From: Halomonas sp. DQ26W
GTDB taxonomy: Bacteria; Pseudomonadota; Gammaproteobacteria; Pseudomonadales; Halomonadaceae
Length of the DNA: 64,000 nucleotides
Assembly: GCF_003339685.1 (NCBI RefSeq)
Contig: NZ_QPKI01000005.1
Coordinates: 1-64,000, forward strand
Direction of reading: 5' to 3'
A program made the translations under genes and the position numbers. The notes beneath the pieces were generated by a model that saw nothing but the letters and a program-made list of their open reading frames with translations, searched no databases and was not told where the DNA came from. Below, piece by piece: positions 48,527 through 57,251 of the stretch (its first letter is position 1; every line of letters begins with the position of its first letter).

Positions 48527-48602
48527 TGGTGGAGCCTAGCGGGATCGAACCGCTGACCTCGACACTGCCAGTGTCGCGCTCTCCCAGCTGAGCTAAGGCC
48601 CC
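48527..48602 (-). tRNA. tRNA-Ala (anticodon GGC)
   Basis: This 76-nt tRNA begins GGGGCCTTAGCTCAGCTGGG, has anticodon stem-loop CGACACTGGCAGTGTCG with GGC, T-loop GGTTCGATCCC, acceptor end GGCTCC, discriminator A and an encoded CCA. It lies 25 bases before tRNA-Glu in the same transcript. Confidence 0.97.
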
Positions 48603-48626
48603 ATACGTCTCGTGAAGACGAGGCGT

Positions 48627-48655
48627 ATAGTACTGATTAATCTCGACTTCGTCAA
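48627..48655 (-). promoter_or_regulatory. Promoter of the tRNA-Ala/tRNA-Glu operon
   Basis: On the minus strand TTGACG (48650-48655) and TACTAT (48627-48632) are 17 bases apart, followed by a GC-rich discriminator (ACGCC) of the kind linked to stringent control of stable RNA. The tRNA-Ala 5' end lies about 18 bases past the expected start point. A short inverted repeat (48603-48628) overlaps this region. Confidence 0.88.
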
Positions 48656-48717
48656 CAAGAAAAACACCAATTACCTGCTGCACTCGCGCACTTTGTGAAA
48701 ACCTGGCCGCCGGCGGT

Positions 48718-48731
48718 GCCGGTGCACCGGC
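48718..48731. repeat. GC-rich palindrome between gltX and tRNA-Ala
   Basis: GCCGGTGCACCGGC is a perfect 14-bp palindrome in the 234-bp gap. Further short inverted motifs (TGTAGC/GCTACA at about 48747-48760) follow. It may help end gltX transcription. Confidence 0.5.
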
Positions 48732-48836
48732 CCGGTCGTCTCCTCATGTAGCAGGCTACACTCCGGGAGCTGCGCTCCGGCGGCGACCAGCCTATCTTCG
48801 CTCGCAACGGTATTATGGCGCTTTCCCGTCCTTTTA

Positions 48837-50315
48837 TTACAGTTCGCGGTACTCCTTCTCGAAGCGCTTGGCCTGCTTCTTGGAGACCCCTCCTAGCACC
48901 TCGATAGCGTGACGCAGCCGCGCCCGCGTCATGTCAGAGCCTAGTATGCCCATGGCATCCATAACCGAAGTGCTCGCTGCCGAACCGGTAATGGCGATGA
49001 AGACCGGCGCCAGTAAATCCTTCATCTTCAGATCGAAATAGGCCGCCAGCGACTTGACCTCGCCGAGCAACACCTCCTTGTGCCAGGCCGGCACGACTTC
49101 AAAGCGCCAAACCAGGAACTGCAGCAGCTTGATCAGTTCCTCCCGTCCCAGTTTGACGCTGTCGAAACTGCCCTCCTCGATCTCCGGAAGGCCGGAGAAG
49201 AAGTGGCCGGCCAAAGGCGCGACCTGGGAGAGCGTTTCCACTCGTGTGCGTACCTGGGGCAGGATCCGGCCAACGTACTCGTCGTTAAACGCCCACTCCA
49301 TCAAGGCCTTGAGGAACGCCGTGTCATCTAGGTCCTCACGAATATAGAGACCGTTGAGCCAGGTCAGTTTCTCGAGATCGAAGACTGGTCCGCCAAGCGA
49401 GACACGCTGGATATCGAAATGAGCCATCATCTCGTCAAGACGGAACTTCTCTCGCTCGTCGGGCATCGACCAGCCCATGCGGCCCAGGTAGTTGGTGACC
49501 GCCTGAGGCAGGAAGCCCATCCTGCGGTAGTAATTGATCGAGGTGGGGTTCTTGCGCTTGGAGAGCTTCGACTTGTCGGGGTTGCGCAGCAGCGGCATAT
49601 GGCAAAGCACCGGCATCTGCCAACCGAAATACTCATAGAGCAATTGATGCTTGGGGGCCGAGTTGATCCACTCTTCGCCGCGCAGCACATGAGTGATGCC
49701 CATCAGGTGGTCATCCACCACATTGGCCAGGTGGTATGTAGGCATGCCATCGGACTTGAGCAGAATCTGCGCGTCAACCTGTGCCCAATCGACTTCAATG
49801 GTGTCACGCAGCATGTCCTGTATGAGACAGGTTCCTGTGGTGGGCACATTCATGCGCACTACGTGGGGCCACCCTTCTCGCTCGCGGAGCGCCTGCTCAT
49901 CGCCGGGCAAGGCCAGGTCGGCAGGCTTCAATGCCAGGTGCATGCCGGCCGTCTTGCGAGCCAAACGCAACTCATCCAGCTCCTCGCTGGTACGGTAGCA
50001 CTTGAAGGCATGGCCGGCGGCAACCAGTTGCCGGGCGTATTCGGCGTAGATATCTCCCCGCTCGCTTTGACGGTAAGGGCCATGAGGGCCGCCCACATCC
50101 GGCCCCTCGTCCCATTCCAATCCCAGCCAGCGCAGCGAATCGAGGATCATCTGCTCAGATTCAGGGGTGGAACGAACTCGGTCGGTATCCTCGATGCGCA
50201 AGATGAACTGCCCGCCATGCTGGCGCGCGAAGCAGAGATTGAACAAGGCGATGTAGGCGGTGCCCACATGAGGATCACCGGTAGGTGACGGGGCAATGCG
50301 AGTACGTACGGTCAT
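48837..50315 (-). CDS. gltX: Glutamyl-tRNA synthetase
   Basis: GltX charges tRNA-Glu with glutamate. The 492-aa class I synthetase begins [20 protein letters not shown], where HVGT replaces the HIGH signature as in other gammaproteobacterial GltX proteins. It has [23 protein letters not shown], and [10 protein letters not shown] as the KMSKS loop. The anticodon-binding C-terminal half is complete. The encoded substrate tRNA-Glu lies downstream on the same strand under its own promoter. Confidence 0.97.
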   Translation of the reverse strand: MTVRTRIAPSPTGDPHVGTAYIALFNLCFARQHGGQFILRIEDTDRVRSTPESEQMILDSLRWLGLEWDEGPDVGGPHGPYRQSERGDIYAEYARQLVAAGHAFKCYRTSEELDELRLARKTAGMHLALKPADLALPGDEQALREREGWPHVVRMNVPTTGTCLIQDMLRDTIEVDWAQVDAQILLKSDGMPTYHLANVVDDHLMGITHVLRGEEWINSAPKHQLLYEYFGWQMPVLCHMPLLRNPDKSKLSKRKNPTSINYYRRMGFLPQAVTNYLGRMGWSMPDEREKFRLDEMMAHFDIQRVSLGGPVFDLEKLTWLNGLYIREDLDDTAFLKALMEWAFNDEYVGRILPQVRTRVETLSQVAPLAGHFFSGLPEIEEGSFDSVKLGREELIKLLQFLVWRFEVVPAWHKEVLLGEVKSLAAYFDLKMKDLLAPVFIAITGSAASTSVMDAMGILGSDMTRARLRHAIEVLGGVSKKQAKRFEKEYREL

Positions 50316-50683
50316 GTCGTCCTTATCCGTTGAGGAATTAGCATGGCGCCATTATACGCACCTGCCTAGTCACGGGCAGCCGACCACGAATGCTTTCTCA
50401 CAACCTACGCGCTTCGACCGCCCCTGAATCCTTTTCCCTCGCGGCACGCAAGGCAGTTCCTTACAATAAAAAAGCATATTAAAACAATACATTATCATAT
50501 ACATACAAAGAATACTGAAGCTTGCTGCACACAATATGCAGGTGACTTCAGCTCCATACAGCTAGTGAAGCCATTTAATGCTGAGCCACGACGTCTTATT
50601 ATCGTTGAAGCATTAAATTTGCACAGTTATTTCAGATCATCGACTATCCCTTTCTTTTATTCATCGTTGGCAGGAATGAAGAG
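50316..50683. other. AT-rich intergenic region with nested inverted repeat
   Basis: The 368-bp gap between gltX and the XRE gene is notably AT-rich at 50460-50515. CTGAAG (50515-50520) pairs with CTTCAG (50546-50551), and inside it CTGCA (50525-50529) pairs with TGCAG (50537-50541). The site could be an operator for the XRE-type regulator. No gene is supported. Confidence 0.5.
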
Positions 50684-51283
50684 ATGCATGCATTGGGCCC
50701 ACGCATCAAGCAGCTTCGGCAAGAAGCAAGCCTCAACAAGGCAGCACTGGCAAGGAAAGTCGGCGTTTCCGATGTCACAATTTCCTACTGGGAGTCCGGC
50801 GCCATCAAGCAAATCGGCCACGAACGACTAGTCTCCCTGGCCGATGCCCTGGGCTGCCCCTTGCGCCGCCTGCTCGAGGATGAAAGTGTCGACGCGCCAC
50901 TTACACCGCTCTATCTGCGTAGCCAACCGCCAGCTCCCTGGCATGACCCCAATGCCAACCGTATCGCGCTTCCCGAAGGCTTTCTGGCGGGTGCCAACTG
51001 GCGGGGAGAATGCTTTTTGGTAACGCCGGCCCCCGGCGAGCGTTTCGACTACCTGGCCACGGGCGACTTGGCCGCCTTTGGTCCAATCGGCACCTACGAC
51101 CAAGCCGGCCGCTACTTGATAGAAGGCGATATAGGCCTGTTCATAGGACAGCTGGAGCGTGGACACAGTGGAGAGTTGCTCTACACCAGCGAGAAAGTAG
51201 CAGCGGCCCAGGCCAGGCCACTACAGAAAAACGATCGCCCGGTCGGCAGGCTCTTGGCACGCTGGCGCCAGGAGGGGTGCTGA
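50684..51283 (+). CDS. XRE-family transcriptional regulator
   Basis: The 199-aa protein has an N-terminal Cro/CI-type helix-turn-helix (about residues 4-62): IKQLRQEASLNKAALARKVGVSDVTISYWESG, then LVSLADALGCPLRRLL. The C-terminal part (about 80-199) is a beta-rich domain of the size of S24/LexA-like regions. I do not see a convincing serine-lysine dyad, so self-cleavage is not claimed. CAGGA lies 8-9 bases before the ATG. Its target is unknown. Nothing phage-like adjoins it, although the Fic island lies 2 kb downstream. Confidence 0.85.
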   Translation: MHALGPRIKQLRQEASLNKAALARKVGVSDVTISYWESGAIKQIGHERLVSLADALGCPLRRLLEDESVDAPLTPLYLRSQPPAPWHDPNANRIALPEGFLAGANWRGECFLVTPAPGERFDYLATGDLAAFGPIGTYDQAGRYLIEGDIGLFIGQLERGHSGELLYTSEKVAAAQARPLQKNDRPVGRLLARWRQEGC

Positions 51284-51295
51284 GCATCCAGGACC

Positions 51296-51901
51296 TCAAT
51301 CAACACCCAGCACCACCACCTCATCGGTGGTCCGGCGCGGTTCATTGCCAATCAGATAGCGCCGTGAATAACTCGCCACTTGCCCCAAGCCGTGCCGCGA
51401 GCTTCTCACCAACGGGCCAGTTAGATGCTCGCCCTGCCCTCCGATTCGCTCCTGTATCGCCTGGGGCTGCACGCTGGCCTCAGGCAAATTGACGGTAATA
51501 GTATAGCCACCATCCGGCAATCCGCTTCCCGGTCCGAATGGCCCCGCTTCAAAACGGCTGCCCTGGACTTCGGTGCGCGACTGCCAACGCACGCCGCTCA
51601 ACTCACGCTCCACCACAATCAAAAGACGCGCTCCTTCTGGCAAATTGGTTTCTCCTTCGACCATCAGCCGCCGGTCGTTACGCAACGTCGCAGCGACATC
51701 AAAATCCACCGCCAACGGCTCCGCTTCCGGCACCTCCTCGGCAGGTTCCGCACGCCGCTCGTCGGTCGCGAGAACTTCCGGCGCGTCATTCGACACCTCT
51801 TCTTCCGGCCCGGTGTGTTCCGGCCCAGTGTCGTTACCGCAGCCGGACAGCGCCAGCAAAGCCACCAATCCGACGCAGGACAGTCGACGCCGTACCTTCA
51901 T
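51296..51901 (-). CDS. Hypothetical lipoprotein
   Basis: The 201-aa product has a lipoprotein signal with lipobox ALSGC (lipidated C21). A proline- and glutamate-rich spacer follows (about 22-63: GPEHTGPEEE, EPAEEVPEAEP), then a beta-rich domain of about 130 residues (DFDVAATLRNDRRLMVEGETNLPEGA). The acidic linker is typical of envelope proteins in salt-adapted bacteria. The family is not recognised. It converges on the XRE gene with a 12-base gap. Confidence 0.7.
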   Translation of the reverse strand: MKVRRRLSCVGLVALLALSGCGNDTGPEHTGPEEEVSNDAPEVLATDERRAEPAEEVPEAEPLAVDFDVAATLRNDRRLMVEGETNLPEGARLLIVVERELSGVRWQSRTEVQGSRFEAGPFGPGSGLPDGGYTITVNLPEASVQPQAIQERIGGQGEHLTGPLVRSSRHGLGQVASYSRRYLIGNEPRRTTDEVVVLGVD

Positions 51902-52209
51902 GAACCCCTCCAGACCGAACAGTGATCTTCTAGACTACCATCGGCCTGTACGGTTCGTCCCAACGACGATATAAATTGACTCGCACCCGGTACTGGCCTG
52001 CTCCAAGCGCGTCCTGTGCACCTAGCGGTGACTTTATTCCCGCCCACCCCACCGTAGGGCCTCAAGCGCATGCCAGGTGTAGGCGACGCCATCATCGGGC
52101 TGCCGTTATGCAACAACCTTCTAACAGATCGTGCGGGAGAGAAAACGCCTTGCAACTTCCAGTACAATGGCCCGCCAACTCTGGTGAAGCACTTTCAGGA
52201 GATGCGACC

Positions 52210-53016
52210 TTGGAACTCATCTGGTGGCTGGCCTACGTTGCGCTGGGCGGCACGGTCGGCATCATGGCCGGCCTGCTCGGCATCGGTGGCGGCGGTATCA
52301 TGGTGCCAATTCTAACCTCACTGTTTGTGCTGCAAGGAGTACCCCACGAGCACCTCGCCCATCTGGCCCTGGGCACCGCCATGGCTGCCATAATTCCCGC
52401 CTCCATCGCCAGCCTGCTATCCCACCATCGCCACGGTGCCGTGCACTGGAAAACCGTACGCTTCATTACCCCGGGCATACTGGCCGGCACCTTCATGGCG
52501 ACCTTCATCGCCGCCCTGATGCCGACCCGCGGCCTGGCCATATTCTTCGCCTGCTTCATGGTGCTGATGTCGCTTCAGATGCTGGCCAACCTGAAGCCCA
52601 AGCCGAACCGCAGCCTGCCCGGGCCAGTCGGGCTAAGTGGAGCTGGCCTCGGCATTGGCGGTATTTCGGCGCTGGTGGCCATTGGCGGTGGCTCACTGAC
52701 GGTGCCATTTCTGACCTGGTGCAACGTCAAGTTGCCCCGCGCCATCGGCACCTCGGCGGCCGTGGGTCTACCCATCGCCGTGGCGGGAGCGCTGGGCTAC
52801 ATCCTCAATGGCCGGGCTACGCCGGGCCTACCGGATGCCGCCCTGGGTTACGTCTACCTGCCCGCCCTGCTACTGATGGCGCCGTTCAGCATCCTCACTG
52901 CCCCTATCGGCGCCAGGCTGGCCCACCGGCTGCCCGTCGCCCTGCTTAAGCGAGTCTTCGCCGTGATGCTGATGGGGCTGGCGCTGCAGATGGTGTATGC
53001 GGTGTTCACTGCATGA
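52210..53016 (+). CDS. Sulfite exporter TauE/SafE family permease
   Basis: The 268-aa inner-membrane protein has about eight hydrophobic helices. It shows the repeated family motif: GIMAGLLGIGGGGIMVPIL near the N-terminus and GIGGISALVAIGGGSLTVPFL mid-protein, one in each half. Relatives move sulfite, sulfoacetate or other small organic anions, and the substrate here is unknown. The frame is open far upstream, but TTG 52210 is chosen because CAGGAG lies 8 bases before it and the family N-terminus starts there. Confidence 0.88.
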   Translation: MELIWWLAYVALGGTVGIMAGLLGIGGGGIMVPILTSLFVLQGVPHEHLAHLALGTAMAAIIPASIASLLSHHRHGAVHWKTVRFITPGILAGTFMATFIAALMPTRGLAIFFACFMVLMSLQMLANLKPKPNRSLPGPVGLSGAGLGIGGISALVAIGGGSLTVPFLTWCNVKLPRAIGTSAAVGLPIAVAGALGYILNGRATPGLPDAALGYVYLPALLLMAPFSILTAPIGARLAHRLPVALLKRVFAVMLMGLALQMVYAVFTA

Positions 53017-53048
53017 GGCTTCCTCGGCGATGGTTAGTGTCTGAGATG

Positions 53049-53159
53049 GTCAAGGATTGACCAGGATTGATAGACTACGCCCCTTCCTCCGCCCTACCCA
53101 GTGATGCCGATGCCTGAGCTCGACCGCACCTTTTCTGTCGCGCCCATGATGGACTGGAC
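53049..53159 (+). repeat. Left copy of the dusA 5' region (att-like direct repeat)
   Basis: This 111-bp segment matches 54990-55100 at about 90% (roughly 11 mismatches, no gaps). It covers the dusA upstream region and codons up to MMDW. Identity ends abruptly after GGACTGGAC on both sides, which marks the junction. The last 14 bases (ATGATGGACTGGAC) are identical. Confidence 0.9.
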
Positions 53160-53205
53160 GACATGCCCCGAGATGACAGGCTTTACGGGGCGCCTCGCAC
53201 GGTAA
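53104..53205 (+). pseudogene. Truncated dusA' (original 5' end)
   Basis: An ATG at 53104 opens a 33-codon frame. Its first 20 residues (MPMPELDRTFSVAPMMDWTT) are the dusA N-terminus with one change, then unrelated residues lead to TAA at 53203-53205. It is the piece of dusA left outside the inserted element; the working gene is rebuilt at 55045. Confidence 0.85.
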
Positions 53206-53259
53206 TGGTGCACTGCCTGTTAACTGGCCGATCTTTCAGGCTTTCAGGTAATGATCTTT

Positions 53260-53307
53260 CTTGCATAGTTCCTTGCATAGTTCCTTGCATAGTTCCTTGC
53301 ATAGTTC
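53260..53307. repeat. 12-bp tandem repeat, four copies
   Basis: CTTGCATAGTTC is repeated exactly four times and followed by a partial fifth copy (CTTG). It lies in the AT-rich island upstream of the Fic gene. There are no spacers, so it is not a CRISPR array. It may be an iteron-like or slippage repeat. Confidence 0.92.
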
Positions 53308-53532
53308 CTTGATGAACTCGCCCTCCAGCAAGAATCCTGACCCTACCCATTGACAACAAAAGCTAGAGCCCTTGGTTGCATCGCGGCATACGCACCATGT
53401 TAAGACTAAAAAACTTTCAACCTATTGTTTTTGAATGCTTTTCAAAAGATTATTTGTACAATGTACTAATTTTCAAATTTTTAGTAGAATTTATACAGCC
53501 ATCATTTCCAGCCAGCCAATCAAGGTGAGCAA

Positions 53533-54894
53533 ATGAAAATTCCCTTAACCCCCCCAGATCACATGGAAATAATGCTCAAGTTAATAGAAGGCAAAAATCA
53601 TCAAAGATATATATATATCTTGCAAAAAAACATTGGACCGCTGCATAAGGATGATGAATATATTCACTGGGACAAGCTAAGGCATATTACTCCACCTTCA
53701 GACCTTAGCCATGAAGAGTACTGGCTTGCATTAAAGTCGGCAAGGAGTAGCCAGTATCGCCACACCCATTTGAAAGATAAGCATGACCAGCCGTTTAAAT
53801 ATATAATAACTGACAAACTTTTAAAAGAGCTTCTTTGGATCGAAAAAAACTCTTCTGGCTCGATTCTCATGGAGAATGAGGACGCAAACTCAAGAATTGG
53901 CAAAAGCTATATTTACAACTCTTTGATTGAGGAGGCAATCAGCTCTAGCCAGCTGGAGGGGGCCTCTACAACGAGGAGAGTTGCAAAAGAAATGATTCAG
54001 AAGAACAGGAAGCCTAAAGACAAACATGAAAAAATGATTTTTAACAATTATTATGCAATGAATTTTATAAAAGAAATCGAAAATGAGGATCTTACTCCGC
54101 CCATAATTTTTGAATTACACAGAATGTTAACCGACGGCACCTTCGATCCCCAAGATGAGGGAAACGAAGGTAAGCTCAGGAAAGCAAGTGATGACATCTG
54201 TGTCTTCGCGCCGGATGATACGCTGCTGCACATACCGCCTAGTGCAAAAACATTAGAAAATAGACTGCAAGAAATATGCAACTTTGCAAATTCGGAAAAT
54301 GACAGCAACTGCCCTCCAGTAATAAAAGCAATAATATTGCATTTTATGATTGGATATGATCATCCTTTTGTAGATGGTAATGGAAGAACTGCTAGAGCAC
54401 TTTTTTATTGGTACCTTGCCAAAAATAAATACTGGCTTATTGAGTATATTTCAATATCAAGAATATTAAAAAGATCACTGGCTCGCTATATAAAATCATA
54501 TCTATACACAGAAACAGATGATGCCGACCTTACATACTTCATCGACCATCAGATGAAAGTAATACAAATGAGCATACAAGAGCTTCACGACTACCTAAGA
54601 GAGAAAAACAAACAGATCCAAGATACAAAAGAACTATTACGCAGCACCAATCTAGTTGACAAACTAAACTACCGGCAAATTCAATTAATTGAAAGAGCAT
54701 TAAAGAACCCCGGTGAAGAATATACAATTAATCAGCACAAAAAAGAATATGAAATATCTTACCAAACAGCCAGGACAGATCTTTTGAAACTGTCAGACAA
54801 ACTTGAACTTCTGAGAAAAAGAAAAGACAGAAAAAAAGATGTTTTTAGCGTCCCGAATGACTTGGCTTTTCGTATTCAATCGCATGGAAAATAG
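53533..54894 (+). CDS. Fic-domain protein with autoinhibitory motif
   Basis: Fic proteins usually transfer AMP from ATP to target proteins. The 453-aa product has a helical N-terminus and an inhibitory helix motif S138-S-Q-L-E142-G (class II autoinhibition). The core motif HPFVDGNGRTAR at 277-288 has all catalytic residues, and the C-terminal winged-helix region (about 380-440) has YTINQHKKEYEISYQTARTD. The DNA is far richer in A+T than its neighbours and uses A/T-ending codons, a mark of transfer. AAGGTGAG lies just before the ATG. It has no partner gene and is the only gene of the island. A target cannot be named; self-regulation of its own transcript through the C-terminal domain is possible. 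Confidence 0.92.
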   Translation: MKIPLTPPDHMEIMLKLIEGKNHQRYIYILQKNIGPLHKDDEYIHWDKLRHITPPSDLSHEEYWLALKSARSSQYRHTHLKDKHDQPFKYIITDKLLKELLWIEKNSSGSILMENEDANSRIGKSYIYNSLIEEAISSSQLEGASTTRRVAKEMIQKNRKPKDKHEKMIFNNYYAMNFIKEIENEDLTPPIIFELHRMLTDGTFDPQDEGNEGKLRKASDDICVFAPDDTLLHIPPSAKTLENRLQEICNFANSENDSNCPPVIKAIILHFMIGYDHPFVDGNGRTARALFYWYLAKNKYWLIEYISISRILKRSLARYIKSYLYTETDDADLTYFIDHQMKVIQMSIQELHDYLREKNKQIQDTKELLRSTNLVDKLNYRQIQLIERALKNPGEEYTINQHKKEYEISYQTARTDLLKLSDKLELLRKRKDRKKDVFSVPNDLAFRIQSHGK

Positions 54895-54989
54895 ATTTTA
54901 TTATGGTTGTGTGATCTTACCCAGTTCCAGTGGACTTCGAGGCCCGAATGATCGCTTGGATCGGTGTCCACAATTGCTGGGCAAGATCA

Positions 54990-55100
54990 GTCAAGGATTG
55001 ACCAAGGCTGATATACTATGCCCCTTCTTCCACCCGACCCAGTGATGACGATGCCTGAGCTCGACCGCACCTTTTCTGTTGCCCCCATGATGGACTGGAC
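54990..55100 (+). repeat. Right copy of the dusA 5' region (att-like direct repeat)
   Basis: This is the counterpart of 53049-53159. It provides the promoter region and first codons of the intact dusA. Between the two copies lies about 1.8 kb of foreign DNA. Confidence 0.9.
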
Positions 55101-56049
55101 TACCCGGGACCAGAGAGCGTTCGCGCGCACGCTGACTCGGCACGCCCTGCTGTATACCGAGATGGTGACCACTGGCGCCATCCTCCACGGCAGCCCGCGG
55201 GAGCGCTTCCTCGGTTACGACGGCGTGGAGCATCCCCTGGCACTGCAGCTGGGTGGCAGCGATGCCGGCGAGCTGGCCGAGTGTGCGGCCATCGCCGAGG
55301 CGTGGGGCTACGACGAGGTGAACCTCAACGTGGGCTGCCCCAGCGACAGGGTGCAGAACAACCTGATCGGCGCCTGCTTGATGGCGCATCCGGAGAAGGT
55401 GGCGGCGGCGGTACGTGCGATGCACGAGGCGGTCTCGATTCCGGTGACGGTCAAGTGCCGCATCGGTATCGACGATCAGGACGAGGATGCCGACCTCGAG
55501 CGTTTCATCACCCAGGTCGCGGATGCCGGCTGCGAAGTGTTTTTCGTGCACGCGCGCAAGGCGTGGCTACAGGGGCTCTCGCCCAAGCAAAACCGTGACG
55601 TGCCACCGCTCAACTATCCGCGAGTGCACCGCCTCAAGGCGAGTCGGCCAGAGCTGCACATCGGTATCAACGGCGGGATCAAGAGCCTGAACGAGTGCCG
55701 CGAGCAACTGCAGCACGTGGACAGCGTGATGGTCGGCCGCGAGGCCTATCAAAACCCTTGGCTGCTGGCCGGCGTGGACCAGGCGTTCTACGGCGTGGCG
55801 GGGCCGGCAACCAGCCGCCATGCCGCCGCCCGGGCCTTCCGTCCCTATATCGACCGGCGCCTCGATGAGGGTGCCAAGCTCAATCACATCACACGCCACC
55901 TGCTGGGCCTGTTCCAGGGCCAGCCGGGCGGGCGCCGCTTCCGCCGGCACCTTTCCGAGAACGGCCACTTGGACGGCGCCTGCCTGAGGGTCTTTGACGA
56001 CGCCCTCAGCCTGGTGCCAGAGACAGCCCCAGCGTCAGAGACTGCCTGA
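55045..56049 (+). CDS. dusA: tRNA-dihydrouridine(20/20a) synthase
   Basis: DusA reduces uridine-20 and -20a in the tRNA D-loop using FMN and NADPH. The 334-aa protein begins MTMPELDRTFSVAPMMDWTT, with the catalytic cysteine in LNVGCPSDRVQNN, KCRIGIDD, FVHARKAWLQGLSPKQNR and INGGIKS as flavin/tRNA segments. ATG 55045 is the family start; a frame open from 55018 is ignored. Its first codons are duplicated at 53104, so the gene has been rebuilt by an integration event but appears intact. Confidence 0.96.
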   Translation: MTMPELDRTFSVAPMMDWTTRDQRAFARTLTRHALLYTEMVTTGAILHGSPRERFLGYDGVEHPLALQLGGSDAGELAECAAIAEAWGYDEVNLNVGCPSDRVQNNLIGACLMAHPEKVAAAVRAMHEAVSIPVTVKCRIGIDDQDEDADLERFITQVADAGCEVFFVHARKAWLQGLSPKQNRDVPPLNYPRVHRLKASRPELHIGINGGIKSLNECREQLQHVDSVMVGREAYQNPWLLAGVDQAFYGVAGPATSRHAAARAFRPYIDRRLDEGAKLNHITRHLLGLFQGQPGGRRFRRHLSENGHLDGACLRVFDDALSLVPETAPASETA

Positions 56050-56054
56050 GACGT

Positions 56055-57086
56055 TCAGTAGAGCGAATCGGGGGGAGGCTCAAGGCTGGACTGAAAACCC
56101 TCCACGGCATTTTCGGCCTCTTCGATCTCATCGAAACGAGCAATGTGGAACAGCGCTTCGCCTTCGTTGGCCAGTGGCAGACGACTCATGCCGATGACGA
56201 TGCCATCAGCCATGGACATGATGGCTTCTTCGGCGTTACCGAAGGGATCGGCCACCTTACCCAGCACTTCTCCCTTCGCCACCCGAGCTCCGAGGCGTAC
56301 CTTGGGCCGCAGGATGCCGTCGATGGGTGCCCGAGCCCAGCTTGAGCCATTGGCCAGCTCGGCCGCAGGCGGAAGCCGACGCCGATGCTCACCGGTGAGC
56401 ATGCCCAGCCGCCGCATGACCCGCAGCACCCCGCGCACACCCGGGGTAATTGCCCACTCGTCGAATCTTAGCGCCTCCCCGGCCTCATACGTCAGCACGG
56501 GAATCCCGCGGTTCTGGGCATAGTGGCGCAGGCTGCCTTCGCGCAGCTCGGCGTTGAGAATCACCGGGGCCCCGAAGGCGTTGGCCATGCGCTCGGTCTC
56601 GCTGCCGGGGCTGAGCTGGGCGCGAATCTGCGGCAGGTTGGTACGGTGAATGGCGCCGGTGTGCAGGTCGATGATGTGGGTGGCATGGTCGACGATCTGC
56701 TCGCGAAACAGCGCCGCGACACGACCTCCCAGCGAGCCCGATTCACTGCCGGGGAAACAGCGGTTGAGGTCACGGCGGTCCGGCAAGTAGCGCGTGTGCT
56801 GCATGAAGCCAAACACGTTGACGATCGGCACCGCCACCAGGGTACCGCGCAGCCCCTGAATCTGTTTCGAGCGAAGCAGCCGGCGCACGATCTCGACGCC
56901 ATTGATCTCATCGCCGTGAATCCCGCCACATACCAGCAATATTGGCCCCTGCTGACGACCGTGAACCACTTCCACGGGAATGTGCAGCGGTGCATGCGTG
57001 TAGAGACGTGCCACCGGCACATCGATCTGGATTCGGTTTCCCGGCATCACCTTGATGCCAGCGAGTTCGAAGGGGGCGCGAGCCAT
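56055..57086 (-). CDS. Succinylglutamate desuccinylase/aspartoacylase family protein
   Basis: The 343-aa zinc-dependent deacylase (M14-like fold) has the metal-site motifs GGIHGDEINGVEI, DLNRCFPG and HIIDLHTGA. The C-terminal part (about 250-343) is a beta domain with GILRPKVRLGARVAKGEVLG, resembling a biotin/lipoyl-like module. That module is typical of the AstE-like proteins found outside arginine catabolism, so the substrate is probably not succinylglutamate. The gene ends 6 bases from the dusA stop in convergent orientation. Confidence 0.88.
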   Translation of the reverse strand: MARAPFELAGIKVMPGNRIQIDVPVARLYTHAPLHIPVEVVHGRQQGPILLVCGGIHGDEINGVEIVRRLLRSKQIQGLRGTLVAVPIVNVFGFMQHTRYLPDRRDLNRCFPGSESGSLGGRVAALFREQIVDHATHIIDLHTGAIHRTNLPQIRAQLSPGSETERMANAFGAPVILNAELREGSLRHYAQNRGIPVLTYEAGEALRFDEWAITPGVRGVLRVMRRLGMLTGEHRRRLPPAAELANGSSWARAPIDGILRPKVRLGARVAKGEVLGKVADPFGNAEEAIMSMADGIVIGMSRLPLANEGEALFHIARFDEIEEAENAVEGFQSSLEPPPDSLY

Positions 57087-57251
57087 GATGCGGCTTCCTG
57101 TAATAGAACAGTGTTTACTCTCTTATACCGCGATGCCAGCAAAATGACGAGGATGGATCCCAAACCACATCCATACAGAGTTGAATGTAAAAAAGGCATC
57201 GCTCAGGTAGAATAGCGACCACGCCACGCCCGAGGAGAGACGCACCCCATC

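Noticed and set aside
50565..50831. 88-codon open frame MKPFNAEPRR overlapping the XRE gene start
   Set aside because: Different frame from the clear helix-turn-helix protein and no ribosome-binding site.
53260..53307. Possible CRISPR repeat array
   Set aside because: The units are 12 bp and directly adjacent, with no spacers and no cas genes.
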